A stretch of 64,000 nt of DNA from Rhodoglobus sp. (GTDB lineage Bacteria; Actinomycetota; Actinomycetes; Actinomycetales; Microbacteriaceae): contig JAODLY010000032.1 in assembly GCA_025464445.1 (NCBI GenBank), forward strand, positions 1 to 64,000, read 5' to 3'. Below are positions 24,308-33,628 of the stretch, piece after piece (within the stretch, counting starts at the first letter, position 1; the number at the start of each line of letters is the position of its first letter). The notes beneath the pieces were generated by a model. It ran no database searches. It saw nothing but the letters and a program-made list of their open reading frames with translations, and had not been told where the DNA came from. Position numbers and translations under genes: made by a program.

Positions 24308-24805
24308 CTAGAGGCGCTTGCCGTACCAGTCGGTAGCGTTCGGGTTGTCGTTGTACGGCTCGATGAGTTCGAAGCCGCTCGTGAGATACAGCCCGCGCGC
24401 GGCATCCAGGTTCGAATTGGTGTCGAGCACGAGCTGGGTCGCGCCGAACTGCCTGGCGCGGCGCTCGAGCTCCTGAAGCAGGGCGCGGCCGAGCCCCTGG
24501 CCTCGCGACTGCGGCCGGATGAAGATGTGCTTGGCCTCGAACCGGGTGCTCGCGGCCTGGGTGGGCTCGGCCGACCCCGCCCCATCCGGTCCGATGCGCC
24601 GGATGCCGCCGCAGCCCACATCCGCGTCGTCGAGTTGCGCGACGAGGAATACGCCGTCCGGCGGCACGAACTGCTCTGGACGGGGAAAGGATCGCAGATA
24701 GGCGTACGGGCCCGCCGGAAAGCCACGGGCCCGCCCCTCGAAATAGTCGGTGAGAAGCTCGTGGGCGGACGTATCGGTCACGGCCGATTCGCGGAAGGTC
24801 ACCAC
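24308..24805 (-). CDS. GNAT family N-acetyltransferase
   Basis: 165 residues. The acetyl-CoA loop is RPQSRGQGLGRALLQELE, and the C-terminal LYLTSGFELIEPYND fits the fold. Cytoplasmic; acceptor unknown. GTG start; TAGCCT on the minus strand lies six bases upstream and no Shine-Dalgarno is visible, so the transcript may be leaderless. Divergent from dapB. Confidence 0.88.
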   Translation of the reverse strand: MVTFRESAVTDTSAHELLTDYFEGRARGFPAGPYAYLRSFPRPEQFVPPDGVFLVAQLDDADVGCGGIRRIGPDGAGSAEPTQAASTRFEAKHIFIRPQSRGQGLGRALLQELERRARQFGATQLVLDTNSNLDAARGLYLTSGFELIEPYNDNPNATDWYGKRL

Positions 24806-24899
24806 GCCCTCAGGCTAGCCCCGCGGGGGCTTCAAGCATTCACCTTCAGGCTGAGGCAGCAGCGCTAAACGCAATTGCCGCCTTTGGTAGATTTGCCGG

Positions 24900-25694
24900 A
24901 TGACAACCAGGGTCGCCGTCATCGGCGCGACAGGCAAGATGGGCCAGCTCGTCTCGCAGATCATCGAATCCGCCGAAGATTTCGAACTCGTCGCGCAGAT
25001 CGACTCGAAGGGCGAGTTGAGCGACATGTCCGGCGCCGATATCGCCGTGGATGTCACGGTGCCGGGCGTCTCACAGTCGGTCGTCGAGTACGCCCTCGCA
25101 CACGGCATCAACGTCGTCGTCGGAACGTCAGGGTGGTCGAGCGACCGTATCGCCGCGCTCGAGCGGATGATCACCGGCAACCTGGCTGTCGGGGTGATCA
25201 TCGTGCCCAACTTCTCGATCGGCTCTGTGCTCGCGACATCCTTCTCGGCCATGGCCGCGCGGTTCTTCGATTCGATAGAGATCGTCGAGGCCCACCACGC
25301 GTCGAAGCTGGACTCCCCGTCCGGCACTGCCGTGCGCACCGCGGAGCTCATGGGAACTGCGCGCGGAGTTCTTGGCCCCGTCGTGGCGCCGCACGTCGAC
25401 CAGCGCGCCCGCGGCCAGCAGGTGTCGAGCATCCCGATCCACAGCCTTCGCATGCAGGGGGTTGTTGCGAAGCAGGACGTGATCTTCGGCGGCAACGGCG
25501 AGGTGCTCACGGTCAGCCACGAGACGCTCGCGCCGAGTTCGTACGAGGCCGGGATCCTGCTCGCGCTGCGGGCGGCCCGCACAGTGCGCGGCGTCGTCGT
25601 CGGCCTCGACAAGCTCATCGACCTCGGGCTGTCGCCCGCGGAGCCCGCGGTGCCGGCCGCACCCGCCGTCGACGCGGCCGAAGACCCGGAGTGA
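24900..25694 (+). CDS. dapB: 4-hydroxy-tetrahydrodipicolinate reductase
   Basis: 264 residues, cytoplasmic, lysine/meso-diaminopimelate pathway. N-terminal NAD(P)H motif VAVIGATGKMG; catalytic EAHHASKLDSPSGTA in the second half. -10 TAGATT (24888-24893) is six bases before ATG, suggesting a leaderless mRNA. The C-terminal alanine/proline tail is an extension. The stop overlaps the next gene's GTG by four bases. dapA and dapF are elsewhere in the window. Confidence 0.96.
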   Translation: MTTRVAVIGATGKMGQLVSQIIESAEDFELVAQIDSKGELSDMSGADIAVDVTVPGVSQSVVEYALAHGINVVVGTSGWSSDRIAALERMITGNLAVGVIIVPNFSIGSVLATSFSAMAARFFDSIEIVEAHHASKLDSPSGTAVRTAELMGTARGVLGPVVAPHVDQRARGQQVSSIPIHSLRMQGVVAKQDVIFGGNGEVLTVSHETLAPSSYEAGILLALRAARTVRGVVVGLDKLIDLGLSPAEPAVPAAPAVDAAEDPE

Positions 25695-26146
25695 ACGCTC
25701 GCGCCACGTCCAGGGCTGCGGCGCTGTTCATGGCTGTGCTGCTGGTCATCTACCTGGTCTTCGCGACCCAGTACGCGATAATCCTGCTCCAGGCGGCGGA
25801 GCCGCTGGCCAACGCCCTCGGCGTCGCGCTCGTCATCCTGCCGATGGTCGGCGTCGCCGTGCTCGTGGCCGACCTGGTGTTCGTCGCGCGCGGTGAGCGG
25901 CTGCTCAAGCGACTGGGGGATGAGGGTGGCCTGCCCGTCGACGACCTGCAGCGCCTGCCCAGCGGCAGGGTCGACCCGAAGGCCGCCGACGCGGAATTCC
26001 CGAAATACCAGGCCGAGGTCGAGGCCGCGCCCGGCTCATGGCAAGCCTGGCTGCGGCTCGGGCTCGCCTACGACGCGAGCGGCGACCGGCGCAGGGCCCG
26101 CTGGGCTACCCGCAAGGCGATAGCGCTGGCGCGGGCCAGGGGCTAG
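25691..26146 (+). CDS. Membrane protein with TPR-like tail
   Basis: 151 residues from GTG. Two membrane helices (about 9-32 and 40-62) followed by a soluble helical tail with the TPR-like repeat GSWQAWLRLGLAYDASGDRRRA. Genes of this type often follow dapB in related genomes. It overlaps dapB by four bases, so it is cotranslated. Role unknown. Confidence 0.75.
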   Translation: MNARATSRAAALFMAVLLVIYLVFATQYAIILLQAAEPLANALGVALVILPMVGVAVLVADLVFVARGERLLKRLGDEGGLPVDDLQRLPSGRVDPKAADAEFPKYQAEVEAAPGSWQAWLRLGLAYDASGDRRRARWATRKAIALARARG

Positions 26147-26182
26147 TCGCGGACTTCGAGCCCGCGCCGGCGCCTGCCGCCA

Positions 26183-26608
26183 CTACGCGAGGCTCGCTTC
26201 GAGGGTGATCGGGATGCCCGCGAGCGCCCGAGAGACGGGGCAGTTCGTCTTCGCGTCCGCCGCGATGCGCTGGAAGTCCTCGTCGGAGATGCCGGCGACC
26301 TTCGCACTCACGAGCAGGTGGCTGCCCGTGATGCCGGTCCCGGGCTCGAACGTCACGGCGGCGGTCACCTGCAGGCTCTCCGGGGGAGTGCCGTTCGTCG
26401 CCAGCGCTCCGGAGAGCGCCATCGAATAGCAGGCGGAATGGGCGGCCCCGAGCAGTTCCTCCGGGTTCGTCTTGCCCGCCTCACCCTCGGAACGGGCAGC
26501 CCAGGAGACGGGGAACTCCGCGGCGTCGGAGGAGTCGAGGGATGTCGTCCCCGAGCCGCCCTTGAGGTCGCCGAACCACAGTGTTGTTGCCTCGCTCGTC
26601 AGTGACAT
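26183..26608 (-). CDS. OsmC/Ohr family peroxiredoxin
   Basis: 141 residues. Both redox cysteines are present, in GAAHSACYSMAL and KTNCPVSRAL, with the family block NPEELLGAAH. It reduces organic hydroperoxides in the cytoplasm. ATG at 26608 follows AAAGG by six bases. The DUF4395 and thioredoxin-like genes lie upstream on the same strand. Confidence 0.92.
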   Translation of the reverse strand: MSLTSEATTLWFGDLKGGSGTTSLDSSDAAEFPVSWAARSEGEAGKTNPEELLGAAHSACYSMALSGALATNGTPPESLQVTAAVTFEPGTGITGSHLLVSAKVAGISDEDFQRIAADAKTNCPVSRALAGIPITLEASLA

Positions 26609-26667
26609 GGTGTGCCTTTCGTCACCTTCCACACTAAGCGCGGTGAGGAGGGGACGCCATGCGGGGG

Positions 26668-27201
26668 CTACGCGGCTGCTGGCGCCTTGCGTCCGAGGAT
26701 GCCCGCACGCACGAGCAGCAGGTAGATCTGGCATCCGAGGCAGTACGCGAAGACCGAGTTGAGGAACGCGGCGATGAAAGCGAGGCCCGCCGCGATTGCC
26801 AGCGCGTAGGGGACGCCCAGGAGGTGCAGCACGAGGCCGATGAGGGTGATGGCGAACCCGACGCCCTGCGCGAATGTCGGGGGCACAGGGTCTTCGAGGT
26901 CGGTGGGCGCCCCGAGCCGCGGCCGGATGAGCGCCTTGTAGATGCGCCCGTACGGGTGACGCTGCACCCCGGCGAACGCTCCCCAGGCGAACAGCAGCGT
27001 GATGAGCACGAACAGGACGAAGCCGGGCTGGGTTGCCCGCGCAGCAAGGGTGTCGGCGGCCGGGGCGAGCAGCGTGAGCGCGATCACGACGAGCAAGAGC
27101 ACGGCGGTGATGCCCGCGCCGAAGCGGGGGCTGCGCGGGTCGATGCCCTTCTGGCCGGGCTTGGCGTGAAGGGTCGGGGTGGGCTTGCCTGTCGTGGTCA
27201 T
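26668..27201 (-). CDS. DUF4395 integral membrane protein
   Basis: 177 residues. IDPRSPRFGAGITAVLL opens the domain, with about four membrane helices and a final block FAYCLGCQIYLLLVR whose CLGC is characteristic. GGAG lies five bases before ATG. It follows the thioredoxin-like gene by 22 bp; this pairing is common and suggests a thiol/sulfur-related membrane redox function, which I infer from context. Confidence 0.85.
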   Translation of the reverse strand: MTTTGKPTPTLHAKPGQKGIDPRSPRFGAGITAVLLLVVIALTLLAPAADTLAARATQPGFVLFVLITLLFAWGAFAGVQRHPYGRIYKALIRPRLGAPTDLEDPVPPTFAQGVGFAITLIGLVLHLLGVPYALAIAAGLAFIAAFLNSVFAYCLGCQIYLLLVRAGILGRKAPAAA

Positions 27202-27223
27202 GATGACTCCAGTCTTCGGGCGG

Positions 27224-27655
27224 TCAGGCTGCAACGAGGATGCGGTCGAGTTCGGCGCGCAGCGAGTCGATCCTGGGCGCCCCTCCGATGCGGGCGCGGA
27301 CGACACCGCGACGGTCGAGGATGAGCGTGGTCGGCGTCTGCATGATGTGGAACTGGGCAGCGAGGTCGGGGCGGTGCGTGACATCCAGGTCCACATGGGT
27401 CACGGACGGCAGCTCCGTCGCGAGGCCGTCGAGCACCGTGTGGGTGGCCCGACAGGGGGCGCAGACCGCGGTCGAGAATTGCAGGAGCGTGGCACCTGAG
27501 CCGAAGCGGCGAACGCCCGGGAGGTCCTTCACGCGGATGATCGTCCTGCCGTCGGCGTGGCGCACCCGTCCCTGCTGTGACTGCCAGGCGAGCCCGAGCG
27601 CCGTGGCGACGGCAACGAGGCCGAGCAGCACGATAACGACGAGGACCGGGCTCAT
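27224..27655 (-). CDS. Membrane-anchored thioredoxin-like protein
   Basis: 143 residues. One N-terminal membrane helix (about residues 3-23), then a thioredoxin fold with active site TAVCAPCRATH and the cis-proline turn QTPTTLIL. ATG at 27655 is preceded at six bases by TATCGT (complement of 27662-27667), indicating a leaderless mRNA. First gene of the trio with DUF4395 and probably OsmC. Confidence 0.88.
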   Translation of the reverse strand: MSPVLVVIVLLGLVAVATALGLAWQSQQGRVRHADGRTIIRVKDLPGVRRFGSGATLLQFSTAVCAPCRATHTVLDGLATELPSVTHVDLDVTHRPDLAAQFHIMQTPTTLILDRRGVVRARIGGAPRIDSLRAELDRILVAA

Positions 27656-27746
27656 GGTGAAACGATAATCCGGCCGCTGCGGCCCGTGCGGAGTGTTGCC
27701 GACTATTACGGCGACCGTGACGAGGCAGCGAGGTAACATCGACGCG

Positions 27747-28553
27747 ATGAGCGCGTTTCTTGAGACTCCCTACGAAGACCTGCTCCGCGACACCCTCGCG
27801 AATGGCATCCACAAGTCCGACCGCACCGGCACGGGCGCCCGCAGCGTTTTCGGTCGCCAGTTGCGTTTCGACCTCTCGCAGGGGTTCCCGCTGATCACTA
27901 CCAAGCGCGTGCATTTCAAGTCGATCGCCTACGAGTTGCTGTGGTTTCTGCGCGGCGAGAGCAACGTCGGCTGGTTGCGCGAGCACGGAGTGACCATCTG
28001 GGACGAGTGGGCGGATGCCGCGGGCGAACTCGGTCCCGTCTATGGCGTGCAGTGGCGCTCCTGGCCGACCCCGGGGGGCGACACGATCGACCAGATCAGC
28101 GATGTGATCGAGCAGATCAGGGTCAATCCGGACTCCCGCAGGCTCATCGTCTCGGCCTGGAACCCTGCGGACATCCCGAAGATGGCTCTCGCCCCCTGCC
28201 ACGCGCTGTTCCAGTTCTATGTGGCTGACGGAAAGCTGTCCTGCCAGCTGTACCAGCGCAGCGGCGATCTCTTCCTGGGCGTGCCGTTCAACATCGCGAG
28301 CTACGCGCTGCTCACGCACCTCGTCGCGGCGCAGACCGGTCTCGAGGTCGGTGACTTCGTCTGGACCGGCGGCGACTGCCACATCTACGACAACCACCTC
28401 GAGCAGGTCACCGAACAGCTCACGCGCGAGCCGTTCCCGCTGCCCACCCTCTCCGTGGCTCCTCGGGACAGCATCTTCGACTACGAGTTCGAGGACCTGC
28501 GCGTCGAGAACTACCAGCACCACCCCGCGATCCGCGGCGCCGTCGCGGTATGA
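27747..28553 (+). CDS. thyA: Thymidylate synthase
   Basis: 268 residues. Converts dUMP to dTMP with methylene-tetrahydrofolate. Catalytic C151 lies in [12 protein letters not shown]; the phosphate-binding [20 protein letters not shown] and HIYDNHLEQ blocks are intact. ATG at 27747 follows -10 TAACAT (27734-27739) by seven bases, so probably leaderless. It overlaps folA by four bases, coupling dTMP formation with regeneration of the folate. Confidence 0.97.
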   Translation: MSAFLETPYEDLLRDTLANGIHKSDRTGTGARSVFGRQLRFDLSQGFPLITTKRVHFKSIAYELLWFLRGESNVGWLREHGVTIWDEWADAAGELGPVYGVQWRSWPTPGGDTIDQISDVIEQIRVNPDSRRLIVSAWNPADIPKMALAPCHALFQFYVADGKLSCQLYQRSGDLFLGVPFNIASYALLTHLVAAQTGLEVGDFVWTGGDCHIYDNHLEQVTEQLTREPFPLPTLSVAPRDSIFDYEFEDLRVENYQHHPAIRGAVAV

Positions 28554-29071
28554 CCCGGCCCATCGGGCTCGTGTGGGCGCAGGCCGATGGCGGCGTGATC
28601 GGCGCCGACGGCGGGATGCCCTGGCACGTACCCGAGGATCTCGCCCACTTCAAGGCCATCACCCTCGGCAATCCCGTCGTGATGGGCCGCAAGACCTGGG
28701 ACTCGCTGGCCCCCCGCTTCCGCCCGCTGCCCGGTCGCCGCAACATCGTCATCACCCGCCAGCCGGACTGGCGGGCCGACGGCGCGGATGTCGCGCACAG
28801 CCTCGAGGCCGCGCTGGCTCTCGCTGCTCGGTTCGGCTCGACCTCGCCGGCCCCCACGACCTGGGTGATCGGAGGCGGCCAGGTCTTCCGTGACGCGATC
28901 GCCCTCGCCGACCGCCTCGAGGTCACGGAGATCAACGGCCACTACGAGGGGGACGCGTTCGCCCCCGAGATCGACGACTCCTGGATCGCCGCCGCGGCGG
29001 ACCCTGCCTCCGGCTGGGCTACCTCGCGCACCGGAGTCGAATACCGCTTCCTGCGCTACGACCGGGCTTAA
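28550..29071 (+). CDS. folA: Dihydrofolate reductase
   Basis: 173 residues. Reduces the dihydrofolate made by Thy[22 protein letters not shown] carries the W and acidic D/E substrate residues; [11 protein letters not shown] and WVIGGGQVF bind NADPH. Start overlaps the thyA stop (ATGA). Trimethoprim-type antifolates act on this enzyme. Followed by hairpin element copy 3. Confidence 0.96.
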   Translation: MTRPIGLVWAQADGGVIGADGGMPWHVPEDLAHFKAITLGNPVVMGRKTWDSLAPRFRPLPGRRNIVITRQPDWRADGADVAHSLEAALALAARFGSTSPAPTTWVIGGGQVFRDAIALADRLEVTEINGHYEGDAFAPEIDDSWIAAAADPASGWATSRTGVEYRFLRYDRA

Positions 29072-29170
29072 CACCCTGGGCCGGCGCAACTCGTGGCGGT
29101 CAACCCAACCTGTGGCCGACAACTAGGGCGCGATAACGCTCGTCCGGGCGGCGAGCGGCAGACCCTTTTG

Positions 29171-29226
29171 TTTCGTTCGCGATCTCAAGGAACCCTGGCT
29201 ACAACTCCTTGAGATCGCGAACGAAA
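29171..29226. repeat. Intergenic hairpin element, copy 3
   Basis: Perfect arms of 21 bp: TTTCGTTCGCGATCTCAAGGA and its complement, with a 14-base loop (29192-29205). The outermost three bases are TTT/AAA rather than AAA/TTT as in copy 1, so both sides have changed together. Imperfect pairing extends outward to about 29155 and 29242. It lies within the 288-bp gap between folA and the pseudogene at 29360; nothing else is visible there. Confidence 0.85.
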
Positions 29227-29359
29227 TGGAAAGGTCCGCCGCAGTCTGAGCCAAGCGAGTTCATGAGCCGCTCCCGACGCTCGGACCCGCGGCGGGCGCC
29301 GACTTTTCCACATGTGCAGTTCACGGCGCCGGACCAGGGACTCTGCGCGACACCATCGG

Positions 29360-29830
29360 ATGGTGATCAAGCTCGAACGCGATGTTGCGGCTTACGGGGG
29401 CATCGTCTCGGTTGCCCAGTTGCTGGCGTTGAAGCATTGGCGCCAGAACATCGACCTCGCGGTCCATTACGGCACGTTGGTTCGCGTGCGGAAGGGCTGG
29501 GTAGCCAGCCCGGAAGTGCCCAAGCCGATTCTCATGGCGTGGCGAATCGGTGGAACTCTCGCCTGCGCCAGCGCCGTTCAGTATCACCTGGGAATGGATA
29601 TCGCGGAGCCGTTGCATGTGCTGGTTCCGTCAAACGCAACGGGATTCAGGCGACCGCATGATCACCGGGCTCGGCTGGCAGAGGGCGATGCTGTCATCCA
29701 CTGGGCTGGCACGCCCGAGGGCGGCCGCGACCTCGTCGTGCCGCTGGGCGAGGCGCTGCGGCAGGCGGCGCGGTGCCGGGGGCCTGGCGCGAGCCGCGGC
29801 ATCCCGTCGCGCGCAGGAGATACCCTGTAA
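29360..29830 (+). pseudogene. Truncated AbiEi-antitoxin/DUF559-type gene remnant
   Basis: The reading frame gives 156 residues resembling the N-terminal half of AbiEi_4/DUF559-type proteins of actinobacteria: AYGGIVSVAQLLAL (wing-helix), VRVRKGWVASPEVP, then WRIGGTLACASAVQYHLGM and LHVLVPSNATGFR. Family members continue with an endonuclease-like domain; here, after PLGEALRQAARC, the reading turns to low-similarity sequence and stops 3 bp before dapA. No Shine-Dalgarno or clear -10 is seen. Probably a decayed, 3'-truncated gene. Confidence 0.55.
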
Positions 29831-29833
29831 CTC

Positions 29834-30826
29834 GTGTCTACGCTTCCCAATCCTTTCGGCCAGGTGCTTGTCGCCCTCGTCACGCCGTTCAACAACGACG
29901 GCGAAGTGAACTGGACCGACGTCGAGAAGCACATCGACGATGTGATCAACGCCGGCGCGGACGGCATCGTCGTCACGGGGACGACGGGCGAGACATCCAC
30001 CCTCACCGACCCGGAGAAGGTGAAGCTCGTCGAGGTCGCCAAAAAGGTCGCAGGAGCGCGCGCGAAGGTCATCACCGGCGGCGGCTCGAACGAGACAGCG
30101 CACGCCATCGAACTCGCGAAGAAGAGCGAGAAGGCCGGCGCCGACGGCAACATGATCGTCACGCCGTATTACAACAAGCCGACCCAGGCGGGCATCCTCA
30201 CCCATTTCCGCATGATCGCGGATGCCACGGACCTGCCGGTCATCCTCTACGACATCCCCGGGCGCACGGGCGTTCCCATCAAGTACGAGACGATCCTGCG
30301 GGCGTCAAAGCACCCGAACATCATCGCCATCAAGGATGCCAAAGGCGACCTCGCCGAGGTGAGCCGCGTGCTCAACCAGACAGACCTCTACTACTTCTGC
30401 GGGGATGACGCGCTGGTGCTGCCGAGCCTCGCGATCGGCGCCACCGGTCTCATCGGGGTCACGGCCAACATCACCGCGACGCCGTACCGCCACATCGTCG
30501 ACGCCGTGAACGCGGGCGACCTCAAGGCGGCCACCGCAGCCCATAAGGCCCTCGAGCCGCTCGTGCGCGCGGCAATGACCCACGTGCCGGGCACGGTCGC
30601 GGTGAAGTACATCCTGCACGGGCTCGGTCGTATCTCGAGCCCGCGGGTGCGCCTGCCGCTCGTCGGCCCCGAGGAGTGGGAAGCCGCGCAGATCGAAGAC
30701 GAGATCGACCTGGTCGGGGCCGGTTCAAACGGGGATATCGCCGGCGTGAGCTTCGACAACTTCCGGCCCGACCGCAATGCGGCCGCCGGCGGCGCACTGC
30801 CCAAGGTCGCGGGCACCACCCGCTGA
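29834..30826 (+). CDS. dapA: 4-hydroxy-tetrahydrodipicolinate synthase
   Basis: 330 residues from GTG. Condenses pyruvate with aspartate semialdehyde. Schiff-base lysine in IIAIKDAKGD, catalytic tyrosine in VTPYYNKPTQAG, and GTTGETSTL near the N terminus. -10 TACCCT (29821-29826) is seven bases before GTG; it overlaps the end of the remnant gene. RNase J starts 49 bp downstream, the usual arrangement in actinobacteria. Confidence 0.96.
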   Translation: MSTLPNPFGQVLVALVTPFNNDGEVNWTDVEKHIDDVINAGADGIVVTGTTGETSTLTDPEKVKLVEVAKKVAGARAKVITGGGSNETAHAIELAKKSEKAGADGNMIVTPYYNKPTQAGILTHFRMIADATDLPVILYDIPGRTGVPIKYETILRASKHPNIIAIKDAKGDLAEVSRVLNQTDLYYFCGDDALVLPSLAIGATGLIGVTANITATPYRHIVDAVNAGDLKAATAAHKALEPLVRAAMTHVPGTVAVKYILHGLGRISSPRVRLPLVGPEEWEAAQIEDEIDLVGAGSNGDIAGVSFDNFRPDRNAAAGGALPKVAGTTR

Positions 30827-30875
30827 GTTTTTCGCCAGGGGGCTGACGGCCCCACCCATCCACACCAAGGACCAG

Positions 30876-32552
30876 ATGCCAGTCTCAGTTTTCCCCCCGC
30901 CCGCCCTCGCCCCCGGAACTCTTCGCGTCACGCCTATCGGCGGGCTCGGCGAGATCGGCCGCAACATGACCACGTACGAGATCGACGGCAAGCTGCTCGT
31001 CGTCGACTGCGGCGTGCTCTTCCCCGAGGAGACGCAACCCGGCGTCGACCTCATCCTCCCCGACTTCAGCTCGATCAGGGACCGTCTCGACGACGTGCTC
31101 GGCATCGTCCTGACGCACGGCCATGAAGACCACATCGGCGCGGTGCCGTACCTGCTCAAGCTGCGGCAGGACATCCCGCTCATCGGCTCCACACTCACGC
31201 TCGCCCTCATCGAGGCGAAGCTCAAAGAGCACAGGATCACCCCGTACACCCTCACCGTCAAGGAGGGCCAGCACGAGCAGCTCGGCCCGTTCGGGCTCGA
31301 GTTCATCGCGGTCAACCACTCGATTCCGGATGCCCTCGCTGTCGCCATCACGACCAAGGCCGGCGTGGTGCTGCACACCGGTGACTTCAAGATGGACCAA
31401 CTGCCCCTCGACGACAGGATCACCGACCTCAGGGCATTCGCGCGGCTCGGGGAGGCCGGGGTCGACCTGTTCCTGCCCGACTCCACGAACGCGGATGTCC
31501 CGGGCTTCACCCCGAGCGAGCGTGACATCGGCCCCGTGATCGAAGCGGTCATGGCCAAGGCGCCCCGCAGGGTCATCGTCGCGAGCTTCTCGAGCCACGT
31601 TCACCGCGTGCAGCAGGTGCTGGATGCCGCAGTCGCCAACGACCGCAAGGTCGTGCTCATGGGGCGCTCAATGGTGCGCAACATGGGGATCGCCGCTGAC
31701 CTCGGGTACCTGAAGGTTCCCGACGGAGTCCTGCTCGACGCCAAGAAGGCAGCCGACCTGCCCGACAATCGGCTCGTCTACATGTCGACCGGCAGCCAGG
31801 GGGAGCCCATGGCAGTGCTCGCCCGCATGGCGAACCTCGAGCACCAGATCGAGGTGGGCAAGGGCGACACGGTCATCCTCGCCTCATCTTTGATCCCCGG
31901 TAACGAGAACGCCGTGTACCGCGTGATCAACGGGCTCATGAAGCTCGGCGCCACAGTCGTGCACAAGGGCAATGCGAAGGTGCACGTTTCGGGCCACGCG
32001 GCGGCCGGGGAACTGCTGTACTGCTACAACATCCTCAAGCCGAGGAACGTGCTGCCCGTGCATGGCGAGCAGCGTCACCTCGTCGCCAACGCGAACCTTG
32101 CGATCGCGACGGGCGTGCCCGAAGAGAACACGATAATCGCCGAGGACGGCACCGTCATCGACCTGCTCGACGGTGTCGCGAAGGTAGTCGGGCAGCTCGA
32201 CCTGGGCTACGTCTACGTCGACGGTTCGAGCGTGGGCGAGATCACGGATGCCGACCTCAAGGATCGCCGCATCCTCGCCGAGGAGGGCTTCATCTCGATA
32301 TTCGTCGCCGTGGACCCGCAGACCGGCAAGGTCATCGTCGGCCCGGAGATCCAGGCGCGGGGGTTCGCGGAGGACGAGGGCGTCTTCGACGCCGTCAAGC
32401 CGCAGATCATCAAGGCGCTCACCGATGCCGCGCAGAACGGCACAAGAGACACGCACGCCTTCGCGCAGGTCATCCGCCGCACGGTGGGCCGCTGGGTGAA
32501 CACCCAGCACCGCCGCCGGCCGATGATCATCCCGGTGGTCATCGAGGCGTAG
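30876..32552 (+). CDS. rnj: Ribonuclease J
   Basis: 558 residues. Metallo-beta-lactamase domain with zinc motif LTHGHEDHIGA, further ligands in LHTGDFK, a beta-CASP insert (FSSHVHRVQQVLDAA, HVSGHAAAGELL) and the PVHGEQRHL block, then the C-terminal domain. It has 5'-3' exo- and endonuclease activity in mRNA turnover and rRNA maturation. AAGGA lies five bases before ATG at 30876. Confidence 0.95.
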   Translation: MPVSVFPPPALAPGTLRVTPIGGLGEIGRNMTTYEIDGKLLVVDCGVLFPEETQPGVDLILPDFSSIRDRLDDVLGIVLTHGHEDHIGAVPYLLKLRQDIPLIGSTLTLALIEAKLKEHRITPYTLTVKEGQHEQLGPFGLEFIAVNHSIPDALAVAITTKAGVVLHTGDFKMDQLPLDDRITDLRAFARLGEAGVDLFLPDSTNADVPGFTPSERDIGPVIEAVMAKAPRRVIVASFSSHVHRVQQVLDAAVANDRKVVLMGRSMVRNMGIAADLGYLKVPDGVLLDAKKAADLPDNRLVYMSTGSQGEPMAVLARMANLEHQIEVGKGDTVILASSLIPGNENAVYRVINGLMKLGATVVHKGNAKVHVSGHAAAGELLYCYNILKPRNVLPVHGEQRHLVANANLAIATGVPEENTIIAEDGTVIDLLDGVAKVVGQLDLGYVYVDGSSVGEITDADLKDRRILAEEGFISIFVAVDPQTGKVIVGPEIQARGFAEDEGVFDAVKPQIIKALTDAAQNGTRDTHAFAQVIRRTVGRWVNTQHRRRPMIIPVVIEA

Positions 32553-32611
32553 CGCAGGAGCAATCGCGTTAGGGTGGCCGAGGCACTGGTACTCGACGTA
32601 GGGGTTTGATC

Positions 32612-33628
32612 GTGGGCGTAGCGCGAAAATGGGTATTCCCGATCGTCTGGATCGTCATCTTCGCGGCTATCGGGTCGGCACTGCTGAAGATCGCGTTCTT
32701 CCCAGACCAGAGCGCGGCGAGTGATCCCGCTGTGCCGACGGCCGAGATCATCGAGCCGCAGTACGCGGTCGCGCCGGGCACTGTGCGCAACGACGTGACG
32801 CTGACGGGTACCGTGGCCGCCGACGAGGCTGTGCCGATCCCGGCCACCCTCACCGGCGAGGTGCGCGAGGTGAGCGTCAGCCAGGGGCAGCAGGTCTCTG
32901 CCGGGCAGGAGATCCTCAAGGTGCGCGCGCAGGTCAACTATCCCGATGGCACCTCTGGTACCGAGTGGGACATCGTGACGGCGCCGATCGACGGGGTGCT
33001 GTCCAGTTTCACCGCGCTGGTGGGGCAGAACTTCTCGGTCGGCGACCCGGTCGGGCAGGTAGCGCCGCCGAGCTTTCACGTGAGCGGCAGCATCCCGGCC
33101 GAACAGCTGTACCGGCTGATCAACCGGCCAACGGATGCCCAGGTCACCATCAATGGCGGACCGGCGCCGTTCACCTGCACCGGCCTGACCATCACCACGG
33201 CGCTTGCGGGCCAGGGCGGTTCCACAGGCAATACCGGCGGGGCCACCGATGGCGGCGGCGGAACGGGTTCGACCGGTGGACCTGTGGTGCGCTGCGTGGT
33301 GCCTCCAGGGGTGACCGTGTTCTCGGGGTTGAGCGCGCAGTTGGTGATCGCGGGCGGCGTCGCCGAGAACGTGCTTGTCGTTCCGATCACCGCTGTCGAA
33401 GGCAGTGCCGGAACGGGCAACGTGTACTTCCTGCTTCCGGACGGCTCGACCGAGCTGCGGCCGGTCACCCTGGGCCTCAACGACGGGACGAATGTCGAGG
33501 TGAAGGGGGGCCTTGCAGAGGGCGACCTGATCCTCCAATTCGTGCCGGGCGCGCCATCCACCGTCGGGGGAGTAAACGGCCAGAACTGCAAGCCGGTCGG
33601 CAACGGTGGAATGGCCTGCGGCGGATGA
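32612..33628 (+). CDS. Efflux periplasmic adaptor (MacA/HlyD-like)
   Basis: 338 residues from GTG (TTG at 32606 is an alternative). An N-terminal membrane helix (about 6-26) is followed by lipoyl/barrel-type beta domains ([36 protein letters not shown]). A flexible glycine/threonine-rich segment of roughly 22 residues lies near the middle. It overlaps the ATPase gene by four bases; with the permease it forms a MacAB-type tripartite exporter whose substrate is unknown. As a monoderm adaptor it would work at the cell surface. Confidence 0.82.
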   Translation: MGVARKWVFPIVWIVIFAAIGSALLKIAFFPDQSAASDPAVPTAEIIEPQYAVAPGTVRNDVTLTGTVAADEAVPIPATLTGEVREVSVSQGQQVSAGQEILKVRAQVNYPDGTSGTEWDIVTAPIDGVLSSFTALVGQNFSVGDPVGQVAPPSFHVSGSIPAEQLYRLINRPTDAQVTINGGPAPFTCTGLTITTALAGQGGSTGNTGGATDGGGGTGSTGGPVVRCVVPPGVTVFSGLSAQLVIAGGVAENVLVVPITAVEGSAGTGNVYFLLPDGSTELRPVTLGLNDGTNVEVKGGLAEGDLILQFVPGAPSTVGGVNGQNCKPVGNGGMACGG

